Below are positions 17,798 through 27,170 of a stretch of DNA of 50,712 bases, piece by piece. Each line of letters opens with the position of its first letter. The stretch's first letter is position 1. The translations under genes were made by a program, and so were the position numbers. A model generated the notes under the pieces. It was not told the origin of the DNA. It searched no databases and saw only the letters and a program-made list of their open reading frames with translations. Source of the stretch: Fibrobacteria bacterium (GTDB lineage Bacteria; Fibrobacterota; Fibrobacteria; UBA11236; JADFYW01); the NCBI GenBank assembly GCA_015232855.1, contig JADFYW010000016.1, forward strand, positions 1 to 50,712, given 5' to 3'.

Positions 17798-18421
17798 ATG
17801 AAAAATATCAGCGTTATTTCAATAGTTTTGTTTCTCACCTGCTCTCTGAGTTTCAGTAAAGCAGAAGAAGCTTCAGCCAAGGATGATACTCTGCGGGTAG
17901 GGGATGAGGCTCCGGTTATCGTTCTCAGGAGCCTGGGAGGGAAATTTGTCCGACTCAACGAATTTTGTGGTAAAAAACTTTATCACCCCTGGAAGAATAA
18001 GACCAAATACAATGTCATACTCAGTTTCTGGGCCACGGATTGTGTTCCCTGCAAAAAAGAAATCCCAATCCTTGAAAAAATGGTTCAGAAATACCAAAAA
18101 GATGTGAAATTGCTCCTGGTCAGTATTGATCAGAAGGGTGAGGAAATAGTCGCTCCTTTTATTGAAGAAACAGGGTTTAAATCAACGGTTTTACTGGATA
18201 TGCACCGCAAAACGGCCGAAAGATGGCAGGCAAAGAAAGTTCCCTCTCTTTTTATGGTAGATAAAGATGGGGTAATTCGTTATAGTGCCGCAGGTTATAC
18301 CGGAGAAGCACAACTTGTGAAGTTTGAAAAAATGCTTCGGAAGCACCTTGGTCTTCCCCTTCTTAAGGAACTTGAAATTCCCGCTGATAGTGCTGAAGTT
18401 AAACCTGATTCTACTAAATAA
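17798..18421 (+). CDS. TlpA-like periplasmic thioredoxin-fold protein
   Basis: The 207-residue product has a signal peptide (about 1-22), then an AhpC/TSA-Redoxin type thioredoxin fold: GDEAPVIVLRSLGGKFVRL, the active site FWATDCVPCKKEIPIL with redox CVPC, LLVSIDQKGEE, and a cis-Pro position in KVPSLFMVDKDGVI. Proteins like TlpA/ResA reduce disulfides of exported proteins or apocytochromes c. The following genes encode exported, Cys-containing envelope proteins, which may be clients; this is inference. The ATG at 17798 has only a weak ribosome binding site. Confidence 0.87.
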   Translation: MKNISVISIVLFLTCSLSFSKAEEASAKDDTLRVGDEAPVIVLRSLGGKFVRLNEFCGKKLYHPWKNKTKYNVILSFWATDCVPCKKEIPILEKMVQKYQKDVKLLLVSIDQKGEEIVAPFIEETGFKSTVLLDMHRKTAERWQAKKVPSLFMVDKDGVIRYSAAGYTGEAQLVKFEKMLRKHLGLPLLKELEIPADSAEVKPDSTK

Positions 18422-18582
18422 CCCCTTCTACACTCCTGTGTCTCTACGCAAGGTTTTTTAATCGATTTTCATGTGATCTCTATCACACATCTTTGACTGT
18501 ATTTTATTTATATTTTTGGTTCAGGATTAGATAGGAACTTTTGTCTCGCAATTTTCAAACCAATCAAAATAAGAAGTATAAA

Positions 18583-19287
18583 ATGATTTTAAGAAACACG
18601 TTTTTCCTCCTGGTAACTGCTTTACTCACAATGGGACTGGCTGAAGGAGATGCCGAAGAAAATAACAAGGCCTACATAGCGGTAAATGACTTGATGCGGC
18701 AGGGAGTAGACAAGTCTTCTGCTATGATTATTACTGACAGGCTCCGCACTGAGCTTTTTAAAACTGACTGGTTTAAAGTGATTGAACGGGGCCAGATGAA
18801 AGCAATTCTTGAAGAACAGGATTTTCAGCAGGGTGAATGTGCTTCTGATGCCTGTCTAATCGAAGCGGGTCAGTTATTGGGTGTTACTCATATTATTACC
18901 GGATCTGTTGGTAAAATAGGACAAACATTTACAATAAACCTGCGTATGATACATATTCAGACTGGAGAAATTTCATACACTGATAATACCGATTGTATGT
19001 GCACCATTGACGAAGTGCTTGCGAATTCAACAAAAAACATCGCCAGAAAACTGTCTAATTTTATTCAGGGAAAACCAATAGATGAAATACCGTTGAAAAA
19101 GGCAGAAAAAAAAGAAGATAAAAAAGAAACTGGAAAAGAAGACACTAAAGGCGGGACTTCAATCTGGAAAACTCCCTGGCCCTATGTAGGTGCGGGAGTT
19201 ATTTTGGTTGGAGGCGGGGTTGTTACCCTGATGCTGATGGAGCCTGAAGCTGAAGAATCAAAGTCCGGGAGTATTACTGTAAAGTAA
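18583..19287 (+). CDS. CsgG-like exported protein with C-terminal membrane anchor
   Basis: Starts with a signal peptide (MILRNTFFLLVTALLTMG). The body (about 25-165) matches the CsgG/LpoB-type fold: YIAVNDLMRQGVDKSSAMII, FKVIERGQMKAILEEQ, GQLLGVTHIITGSVGKIG and LRMIHIQTGEI. It contains two Cys pairs (CASDAC, CMC). A Lys/Glu-rich linker leads to one hydrophobic segment near the C terminus (WPYVGAGVILVGGGVVTL). I prefer the ATG at 18583 (234 residues) because it gives a normal signal peptide; a TTG 42 bases upstream is possible. No lipobox is seen, unlike CsgG itself. It lies just upstream of the giant lipoprotein gene. True CsgG forms a secretion pore; whether this one does is unknown. Confidence 0.78.
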   Translation: MILRNTFFLLVTALLTMGLAEGDAEENNKAYIAVNDLMRQGVDKSSAMIITDRLRTELFKTDWFKVIERGQMKAILEEQDFQQGECASDACLIEAGQLLGVTHIITGSVGKIGQTFTINLRMIHIQTGEISYTDNTDCMCTIDEVLANSTKNIARKLSNFIQGKPIDEIPLKKAEKKEDKKETGKEDTKGGTSIWKTPWPYVGAGVILVGGGVVTLMLMEPEAEESKSGSITVK

Positions 19288-19407
19288 TCAAAGATAGTTT
19301 GTTCGTTTACGGATGAAAAAATATTAAAATTACCATGTGAATCAGGGAGCTGATTAATCGGTAGATGAGTAAGAGAACTTGCGTATAACTAAAAGAAGAG
19401 AGTGGAT

Positions 19408-22400
19408 ATGAAACAGATAAAAATATCATTTTGGACTATTGCATTAGTTATGTTGATGTCATTTCTTTTTTCCCATTGTAAGCTTACCGGCATGCTTGGC
19501 GGGGATGCAGAAGAAAAGGAGTACATCGAGATAGATGCATCTGAACTGGATACGGATAAATATGATTCATTGTCTTTTTATGGAATAAATGAAGGAAGTG
19601 ATGATACCGTGTGGATATATACCTGGCATAAAGGTGAAAGTGTACGGGAGAAACTTTATTATCCTGATGATTTGAAAGGAAATTTTACCATTATCACCAT
19701 TGGGATGAAAGATGGGAAAGTGGTTGGTGCCCAGTCTACAGGGATTGGTGATACTACCAGCACTGATATTGAAGAACTGTTAAACACGGCACCGGATGAA
19801 CCTAAAGCTCCTGTTCCTTCAGATGAAGCTGAAAACAGGGACACCGGGCTTACTCTTTCCTGGACTGCCTCTGATCCTGATTCCGGGGATGAGCTTTCCT
19901 ATATTGTATTTTTAAGTACTTCTGAAAATCCTGAAGATATTCTTGATAAACCCGAAGAAATGACCACCAGGGCTTCCGGCTTAAAATTTGAGACAAAATA
20001 TTACTGGCAGGTGGCTGCTTCAGATGGTACAGACACGACAAAAGGTCCGGTTTGGGAGTTTACCACTAAGGTTGAGCCCACGCTTACAGTTAAAAACCCT
20101 GATGGTGGTGAAAAATTACAAGTCGGTTCGGTAGATACCCTAAAATGGGAATCAACTGGTGAAATTGATAAGGTAAAACTTGAATACACTGTTGACGGCG
20201 GCGACAGCTGGGAAGTTATTGCCAGTTCTCTTAAAAATGATAGCCAGTTTTATGCCTGGACAGTTCCGGATTCTGTATCCAATAATGTAAAAATTAAAGT
20301 GAGTTCTTTAGACGGAAAAGTCTCTGATATGAGTAATGAAAAGTTTTCGATAATACCTGTTCCCGTAACTATTACGGTCACCTATCCAAGTGATGCGGGG
20401 ATAAAGTGGGGTGCCGGGATAGCCGGGACCATTACCTGGGAATCTACGGGTAAGCTTGATGCGGTAAACATCAAATACACATTAAACGGGGAAGACTGGA
20501 CTACCATCTCTGAGGAAACCCCCAATGACGGCTCTTACTCCTGGACAACCGTTCCGGATACCACTTCAAAGCAGGCAAAAATCCGGATTAGTTCTCTCGA
20601 TAAAGAAGTGTCAGACGAAAGTGATAATGCTTTTGAATTAACCAGGGAAGCCCTGACAAAGACGCTTACACTGTCTGCTCCAAACGGCGGGGAAGAACTG
20701 GTGGTAGGCAGTGAATACACGATTGAATGGACCTCTGAGGGAGGTATCGGGGATGTAAAACTGGAATATACCACTGATGGTGAGAAATGGACAGAAATAA
20801 GTGCATCAACTCTCAATGATTTTTCTTTTAAATGGACTGTTCCGGATATGGCATCAGAAACAGTCAGAGTGAAAATCAGTGAAGCGGACAGTGCAGAAAT
20901 CAATGATGTCAGTGACGAAGTGTTTACTATCCTTCCAAAGACAAAAACGCTTGAACTTACGTATCCCACCAGCAGCTCGGTTGTGTTGCAGGCGGGAACC
21001 AGTACCAATATCACCTGGACCTCTGCTGGGGATGTGGGTAAAGTTAAACTGCAGTATATCTCGGACGGCGACAGTTGGGTGACTATAACGGATTCAACGG
21101 ATAATGATGGTTCTTTTGAATGGACTGTTCCAGACGTCGAGTCCCAGACGGTAAAGGTAAGGGTGAGTGAAGCTTCGGGTTCTTTACAAGATGAATCTGA
21201 TGGAGCTTTTACTATTACCAAGGCTGAAGTGGCTCAAACACTTACGCTAACCGTTCCCAACGGTGGAGAGGAATGGAAGGTTGGTTCTGTTGATACTATC
21301 CAATGGGAATATACCGGTGAGATAAAAAATGTGAAGCTGGAGTATTATGTGAATGGTAATTGGGAAATGATTACCGATTCGGCTTCTAATATCTTAAAAT
21401 ATGTGTGGAATGTTCCTAATACGGTTGCGGACTCGGTTAAAGTGCGGGTAAGTGATAATAGCAGCAATACCAGTGATGAAAGCGATGGAACGTTTTCCAT
21501 AACGGGTAGTGGTGACAATAATTTAAGTAAGCTTGAAATTTCTGTCCCGGGTATGACACCGGCTTTCAACCCTTCGGTAACGGGGTACAATGTATCTGTT
21601 CCTTATGTCAAAGAAAAGGTGACGGTAACACCGACTGCGAACGATGATAATGCAAAAATAATGGTTAACGGGCAGGTTGTGAAATCAGGAGACCCTTCAG
21701 ACTCCATTGCCCTTGGTGTAGGCCTTAAAGCTATTGCAGTAGAAGTAATTGCTCAGGATGGAAAAATAAAGGTTTACGAAATAGTGGTAAAACGAGAAGC
21801 CTCCAAAGAAGCAAAATTATCTAAGCTTATTGTCGAGGGTGTTGATCTCAGTCCGGATTTTGTACCTGACCATTTCAGATACACGGCAACGGTGGGGAAT
21901 GAGGCTGGTAGTGCTGTAATAATCCCTACTGCAATATCTTCTGAAGCCAAAGTCATCCTCAATTCTGTGGTTGTTGTTTCCGGAGAATCTTCGGGTGACC
22001 TAAATCTAAATGTAGGTGAAAATATTTTCCACCTGGAAGTAATTGCCGCAGATCAGGTTACGAAAGAGATATATACTGTTGTTATTACCCGGTCACCATC
22101 AAATGACGCCTCTCTTTCCAGTATCAGTTTTTCAACAGGGTCAGTTACACCGGATCATCATCCCGACAGCTTGACCTATACCATAAATGTTGAAAATTCA
22201 GTAACAACCCTTTCGATTACACCAACACCAACACAGGGTGATGCTGTTATCAAAGTGGGTGGTTCCATTATTAACCCGGAAACAGGCACAACCATGAGTC
22301 TGGTGTTGGGTGTAAATTCCATGATAATGGAAGTAACCGCTCCGGATGGAAGTACAGTGAGAGACTATAAGCTTAATGTTCACCGGGCTTTATCAAATAT

Positions 22401-24198
22401 TGCTGATCTTGACAGTCTTCTGCTTACAGAAGGGACGTTGTCTCCTACTTATAGTAAGGATGTTTTAGAATATACCGCAACGGTTTCAAATAATGTGGAA
22501 ATGTTAACCGTAACAGCTAAACCTACGGAACCAAGTGCTTCAATATCAATAAATAGTGATGCTTCTGGTTCACGTAGTAGAGATGTTGCCCTAAATTATG
22601 GTACAAATACGATAAATGTTGAGGTCATTGCGCCGGATGGAAATGCGAATAAAGTTTATTCTGTTATTGTGACCAGGGCGTTGAGTACTGATGCCAGCTT
22701 AAATGGTTTAGAATTGTCCGCCGGGTCATCGTTATCTCCCGCCTTCCGTCCTGATTTGTATAATTATACTATGAATGTGGCGAATACCACAACCTCCACA
22801 ACGGTTACTGCTACCTTAAATGACTCAAATGCCACTATGGATTTGGATGGTACGGTTATTAAATCCGGTATTGCTACGGACCCCATTAGTCTGATAGTGG
22901 GGGAGAATTCTCTTGTGGTGACCGTGATAGCCCAGGATGAGAATACATCACTGCGGTATACGGTAACGGTGACAAGGCCAAGTAATAATGCTAATCTTTC
23001 AGGCCTTAGTGTATCACCTGGCACGATGACTCCAACATTTAATACAGCCACTACCAATTACAATTTGAGTGTACCATATTCTAATAATTCTGTTGATGTG
23101 ACAGCTACTCTGGAAGACAGTACTGCTACACTACAAATAAATAATGCGACTGCTGTTTCCGGTCAAGTATTTACCATTAATAATCTGGGAAATTGGAACA
23201 CGGTTATCCCTATCGATGTAACAGCACAAAACACGACATCAACAATGGAATATACGATAACAGTTTACCGTGACATGTGGGTCTCAGGTTATCCAACCGC
23301 AAGCACAGTTACGGGGTCTACGGCCAGAGCAAGGCTCCAATTGCAGGCGCCTGGAAAGGTTTATGTGGTAGCTGTTCCTAAGGGTGATGCTGTGCCCAGT
23401 AGTATGCAGGTAATAAATGGGCAAAATTCGCAAGGACAATCTTTATTGACCAGGGCGGATACAGTATCTATAGAAAATGGAAACGCGGAGTTTATTGTCC
23501 AGGTAGAAGGACTAAATGCAAGTTCAGATTATGATATGTATTTCGTGGCTGAAGATGCTTCTTCAAGTTTACAACCAACACCGTCAGATATCAGTACTAC
23601 AACGGATAATACAAATCCTCCGAATGTACCTAATTCACCAAGTCCGGCAAATGGAGCTGATGGAAGAACTACGAGGGAAACACTTAGCTGGGCGGGTGGA
23701 GATCCCGATGCAGATGATGTTGTTTACTATACTGTTTACTTAGATACTGCAAATCCACCTGTTGCGGTTGTGAGTTCAAATAAGACTCCGAATTATCTGC
23801 AAGTAGATAGCCTGCTTAGTGGAGAAGAATATTATTGGAAAATAGTAGCTTATGATAGTAAAGCATCAAGCGAAGGTGATGTTTGGAAGTTTACAAGGAA
23901 TAATCTCCCAAATATTAGTAATCCATCTCCATCAGATAGTTCAACTGCGGTAAGTTTAAGTCCAACGTTAGAATGGACAGGTGGTGATCTTGATGGGGAC
24001 AATGTTAACTATGAAATTTATATGTCTACTTATTCACCTCCTACTCAAATGATAAAGAGTACCACTCTAACATCCCATACTGTAACCGGACTTAATCAGC
24101 TTACTACTTATTACTGGTATGTCAAAGCTGACGATGGTGTTGATGCGGCCGTTGATAGTCCAATATGGGTGTTTATTACAGGATCGGGAGGTATGTAA
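19408..24198 (+). CDS. giant multidomain surface lipoprotein (FN3, Ig-like, cadherin-like repeats)
   Basis: A 1,596-residue lipoprotein: signal segment with lipobox LFSHC (Cys about residue 24). Domains in order: a fibronectin-III-like domain (about 132-221); five Ig-like repeats of about 95 residues (about 225-700), each with the pattern GGEEwxVGSxDTIxWxxTGxIxxVKLEY then WTVPDxxSxxVKVRVS; six cadherin-like beta-sandwich repeats (about 703-1288), each starting ASLSxLxxSxGxLxPxFxPxxxxYTxxV; a linker domain; and two C-terminal FN3-like domains (about 1404-1596, SYYW-type pattern YYWYVKADDGVDAA). No catalytic domain is visible. The ATG at 19408 is used; a GTG two codons upstream is equivalent. 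Such rods typically serve adhesion or scaffold roles at the cell surface. Convergent with the FISUMP lipoprotein gene. Confidence 0.88.
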   Translation: MKQIKISFWTIALVMLMSFLFSHCKLTGMLGGDAEEKEYIEIDASELDTDKYDSLSFYGINEGSDDTVWIYTWHKGESVREKLYYPDDLKGNFTIITIGMKDGKVVGAQSTGIGDTTSTDIEELLNTAPDEPKAPVPSDEAENRDTGLTLSWTASDPDSGDELSYIVFLSTSENPEDILDKPEEMTTRASGLKFETKYYWQVAASDGTDTTKGPVWEFTTKVEPTLTVKNPDGGEKLQVGSVDTLKWESTGEIDKVKLEYTVDGGDSWEVIASSLKNDSQFYAWTVPDSVSNNVKIKVSSLDGKVSDMSNEKFSIIPVPVTITVTYPSDAGIKWGAGIAGTITWESTGKLDAVNIKYTLNGEDWTTISEETPNDGSYSWTTVPDTTSKQAKIRISSLDKEVSDESDNAFELTREALTKTLTLSAPNGGEELVVGSEYTIEWTSEGGIGDVKLEYTTDGEKWTEISASTLNDFSFKWTVPDMASETVRVKISEADSAEINDVSDEVFTILPKTKTLELTYPTSSSVVLQAGTSTNITWTSAGDVGKVKLQYISDGDSWVTITDSTDNDGSFEWTVPDVESQTVKVRVSEASGSLQDESDGAFTITKAEVAQTLTLTVPNGGEEWKVGSVDTIQWEYTGEIKNVKLEYYVNGNWEMITDSASNILKYVWNVPNTVADSVKVRVSDNSSNTSDESDGTFSITGSGDNNLSKLEISVPGMTPAFNPSVTGYNVSVPYVKEKVTVTPTANDDNAKIMVNGQVVKSGDPSDSIALGVGLKAIAVEVIAQDGKIKVYEIVVKREASKEAKLSKLIVEGVDLSPDFVPDHFRYTATVGNEAGSAVIIPTAISSEAKVILNSVVVVSGESSGDLNLNVGENIFHLEVIAADQVTKEIYTVVITRSPSNDASLSSISFSTGSVTPDHHPDSLTYTINVENSVTTLSITPTPTQGDAVIKVGGSIINPETGTTMSLVLGVNSMIMEVTAPDGSTVRDYKLNVHRALSNIADLDSLLLTEGTLSPTYSKDVLEYTATVSNNVEMLTVTAKPTEPSASISINSDASGSRSRDVALNYGTNTINVEVIAPDGNANKVYSVIVTRALSTDASLNGLELSAGSSLSPAFRPDLYNYTMNVANTTTSTTVTATLNDSNATMDLDGTVIKSGIATDPISLIVGENSLVVTVIAQDENTSLRYTVTVTRPSNNANLSGLSVSPGTMTPTFNTATTNYNLSVPYSNNSVDVTATLEDSTATLQINNATAVSGQVFTINNLGNWNTVIPIDVTAQNTTSTMEYTITVYRDMWVSGYPTASTVTGSTARARLQLQAPGKVYVVAVPKGDAVPSSMQVINGQNSQGQSLLTRADTVSIENGNAEFIVQVEGLNASSDYDMYFVAEDASSSLQPTPSDISTTTDNTNPPNVPNSPSPANGADGRTTRETLSWAGGDPDADDVVYYTVYLDTANPPVAVVSSNKTPNYLQVDSLLSGEEYYWKIVAYDSKASSEGDVWKFTRNNLPNISNPSPSDSSTAVSLSPTLEWTGGDLDGDNVNYEIYMSTYSPPTQMIKSTTLTSHTVTGLNQLTTYYWYVKADDGVDAAVDSPIWVFITGSGGM

Positions 24199-24536
24199 AC
24201 AAGTTGCTCTTTTAGCAAGACATTCTTTAAATTATGAAATAATAAGTCTTTTAAGGAAATTTCTGATTAGCTAATAACAATTTGAAAGACCTTACTTAAG
24301 TATCTAAAATACTTCTGAGTTAGGGAACGTGCTTAATTCTCCATTAGTACCTAATGAACCTATATCTAATCGAAACTCTACCGGTAATACAGTAAAAATC
24401 ATCGAAACCACTAGAAGAAACGAGCTTTTAACTTTGTGTTTAATGTTATTCCTCTCCCTTATGAATTGTAAGTTTCTGCACAGACAGTACAGGACCATTT
24501 TACTGGTGTGAGAGGAAAATAGTGTTTTGGTATAGG
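24199..24536. other. intergenic region between convergent genes
   Basis: This 338-bp AT-rich stretch separates the convergent giant-lipoprotein and FISUMP-lipoprotein genes. A short stem (TTGCT-CTTTT-AGCAA, 24204-24218) just after the first stop is a weak terminator candidate. No convincing gene was seen; small open frames here lack ribosome binding sites. Confidence 0.5.
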
Positions 24537-26780
24537 TTAGTCTTTGACGCAACGGACACTATGTCCTGCATTGCCTGAGATTGAAGCCCTAAAAATGGTG
24601 CTTTTATCTTCGTGAAGCTCTCTAAAAGTAGTATTGGTGGAAGTCCAATAGTCAACAAGGTGAGTAAACTGCTGAAAACTTCCACCGGATGATCGGTAAC
24701 CTGGACCAACGGCATTGAAGCTATAGTCATTAGTTCCTGAAAATTCTATTGATTTTAATTTGTCACCTTCATTTGTTCCTCTATCCACGCCTGCATCAGC
24801 TTCAGATTGACTCATTCCCAGGTACATTTCAAGCTCTTTCCATTCATCATCACTAGGTATATGCCAGCCTTCAGGGCATGCTCCCTGTATGCCGCTTGGA
24901 GATGTTGAACTTGAACTTGTATTATTCATTGCAGCCGGCCAATTATATAAAACACCATATTTTTCATAATAATTAATTGTGTCTATTGAGGTATCGGTTA
25001 CAAAAAACACCAGCTGGGATTTTGCTTTTTCTACCTGTTCATTTTCACTATCACTACTGTTGGGGGTGAAATTTTGTACATAATAGTATCGACCGGTATC
25101 ACCATTACTTTCAGATCCGTTAGCTACTGAATCAACTTGAGGTAAATACTTGAGTTCTTCTGCAAACCATACCTGGTCTCCGATATGAACAACTTTGTAC
25201 ATGTAATCATCTCTTGGATCAACAAAAACAGATGAACAAGCTGAAGTATGTATGCCTCCATCTTTAGTAAAAACTTTCCACGAGTCACCGTCATAAATGC
25301 ATGAAACACCTATACCTTCCCAATAAAATACATCATTCGTATCTGGACTTGCTGGTTTTTGCTTAAAACTTCCTAACCAATTTATGGAAGCCCCGGCATC
25401 ACCTTTCTCCCCAGTATCCCCTTTAATGCCATCCGTCCCACTAACCGCAAGTGTATCCCATTTGTTTCCATCATAGATGTAAGCAATTTTATCAATATTG
25501 TTAAAGTAAGCCCAATTAGTATCAGTCGGATTAGGTATGGTATCAGAAGCACCTTTCCATATGATAGAAATGCCATCTAATCCATCCGTTCCATCCACCC
25601 CAGGTATTCCCTGGTTTCCAGTATCACCTTGATCACCTTTTACTCCATCCGTACCGCTGATAGCTAATGTATCCCATTTGTCCCCATCCCATATGTACGC
25701 AATTTTATCGTTATTGTTAAAGTAAGCCCAGTTAGTATGAGCAGGATTAGGTATAGTATCAGAAGCACCTTTCCAGATAATTGAAATGCCATCTAATCCA
25801 TCAGTACCTTTATCCCCAGGTACACCCTGGTTTCCGGTATCGCCTTTGTCACCTTTCTCTCCATTTGCACCATCAATTCCGCTGACAGTTAATGTATCCC
25901 ATATGTCCCCATCAAAGATGTAAGCAATGTTATCTTTTTTGTTAAAGTATGCCCAATTGGTATCAGCAGGTGCTGGTGCGGTATCAGACGAACCTTTCCA
26001 GATAATACTTAAACCGTTTGTACCATTAATACCATCTTGCCCTGTTTCTCCTTGTACGCCGCTATCTCCTTTTGTACCATCATTTCCATCTAGTCCATCT
26101 TTTCCGTTTACTGCCAGGGTGTCCCATTTGTCGCCATTATACACGTAACTAACCATATCTGTGCTGTTATAATAAGCCCAGTTAGTATCAGGTGAAGTTG
26201 GTGCTGATTCCAGAGAACCTTTCCAGATAATAGGAAGACCGTCAGTACCGTCTTTTCCATCATTGCCATTTTCACCGTCTTTGCCGTCTTTTACCAGTAA
26301 CTTCCAATTGGCACCATCCCATATATATGCAATACCATCAAGACTGTTATAATATGCGGTGTTTAAAGATGGACTGCTAGGCGCTTTATCCAAAGTCCCC
26401 AGCCAGTTGAGGGAAAGACCGTCTTCTCCATCAACTCCATTAATCCCGTTTGTACCATCAGTGCCATCTGCACCGTCTTTGCCTGCTTCACCTTGTGCTC
26501 CCTGAGCACCGCTGTCACCTTTGAGGTCTACAGTCACATATTTACTACCGTCGCAATATTGAAATTCAGATTCTCCAAGGACGTAATATAATTGCCCTAC
26601 TTCATTAGAACTGCAATTGGGGAGATCCTCAGAAGCGACAACTTTGGCACCCTTGTAGAGGAGTTCGTCGTTCTGGTTATTCTGGTCTTCTGATTCCGGG
26701 CTGTTAGATAGGTTAAGGCAACCAGTGGTAAAAATAAGGGCTATGATTCCGGGAAAGATGAAGGAAAGGGACTTCAGCAT
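24537..26780 (-). CDS. collagen-like FISUMP-domain lipoprotein
   Basis: A 747-residue lipoprotein with lipobox IFTTGC (Cys21) and good ribosome binding site AAGGA. After an N-terminal part with CSS/YCDGSKYV (about 45-87), collagen-type Gly-X-Y stretches alternate with six copies of a module of about 44 residues (about 122-165, 182-225, 257-300, 332-375, 404-447, 465-508). The module runs LSIIWKGxSDTxPxPxDTN WAYFNxxDKIAYIxDGDKWDTL in shape. The C-terminal part (about 520-747) is a FISUMP domain: YKVVHIGDQVWFAEELKYL, YGVLYNWPAAMN, GACPEGWHIPSDDEWKELE, GPGYRSSGG, DYWTST, and the terminal SVRCVKD. FISUMP domains are abundant in Fibrobacterota and of uncertain function. The Gly-X-Y stretches could trimerise. 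Central repeats are nearly identical, suggesting recent duplication. Confidence 0.9.
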   Translation of the reverse strand: MLKSLSFIFPGIIALIFTTGCLNLSNSPESEDQNNQNDELLYKGAKVVASEDLPNCSSNEVGQLYYVLGESEFQYCDGSKYVTVDLKGDSGAQGAQGEAGKDGADGTDGTNGINGVDGEDGLSLNWLGTLDKAPSSPSLNTAYYNSLDGIAYIWDGANWKLLVKDGKDGENGNDGKDGTDGLPIIWKGSLESAPTSPDTNWAYYNSTDMVSYVYNGDKWDTLAVNGKDGLDGNDGTKGDSGVQGETGQDGINGTNGLSIIWKGSSDTAPAPADTNWAYFNKKDNIAYIFDGDIWDTLTVSGIDGANGEKGDKGDTGNQGVPGDKGTDGLDGISIIWKGASDTIPNPAHTNWAYFNNNDKIAYIWDGDKWDTLAISGTDGVKGDQGDTGNQGIPGVDGTDGLDGISIIWKGASDTIPNPTDTNWAYFNNIDKIAYIYDGNKWDTLAVSGTDGIKGDTGEKGDAGASINWLGSFKQKPASPDTNDVFYWEGIGVSCIYDGDSWKVFTKDGGIHTSACSSVFVDPRDDYMYKVVHIGDQVWFAEELKYLPQVDSVANGSESNGDTGRYYYVQNFTPNSSDSENEQVEKAKSQLVFFVTDTSIDTINYYEKYGVLYNWPAAMNNTSSSSTSPSGIQGACPEGWHIPSDDEWKELEMYLGMSQSEADAGVDRGTNEGDKLKSIEFSGTNDYSFNAVGPGYRSSGGSFQQFTHLVDYWTSTNTTFRELHEDKSTIFRASISGNAGHSVRCVKD

Positions 26781-27170
26781 AATTATTCCTTGATAAGCGT
26801 TTTAAGTCACAAAACGAATTAAATTCAAATTTTCTTTTAAAATAACAATTATTCACAATAATACTATAAAGAATCATTATCTATTTAACAATCAATCCCT
26901 CAAAAAACTAAAAAACAACAATAATAGGGGTATAGTTAGAAATATTGGAATGGATGATTTTTCTGTAAAAGTTAGGAGAAATTATAAAATTTGTATATAC
27001 CTCACATATAAATGAATATTCTGGTTTCAACTCGTCTTTTTACAAATCGGAAAGAAGTCCTTTTGTGAATATGATGCATCAGGAAGACGGTTAACCGTCT
27101 TCTTACTATTATTTATCCAAAACGATGAAAAAAGCTGAAAAGCGTAAATTATAGAAAAGAGATTTTTACA
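26781..27170. other. intergenic region with a perfect 20-bp palindrome
   Basis: This 390-bp AT-rich gap lies between divergent genes and presumably contains both promoters. A perfect palindrome, GAAGACGGTTAACCGTCTTC, occupies 27083-27102 and is followed by TTACTATTATTTA. As RNA it would form a stem with little loop, so it could be a weak terminator or an operator for a dimeric regulator. Nothing else can be supported. Confidence 0.55.
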
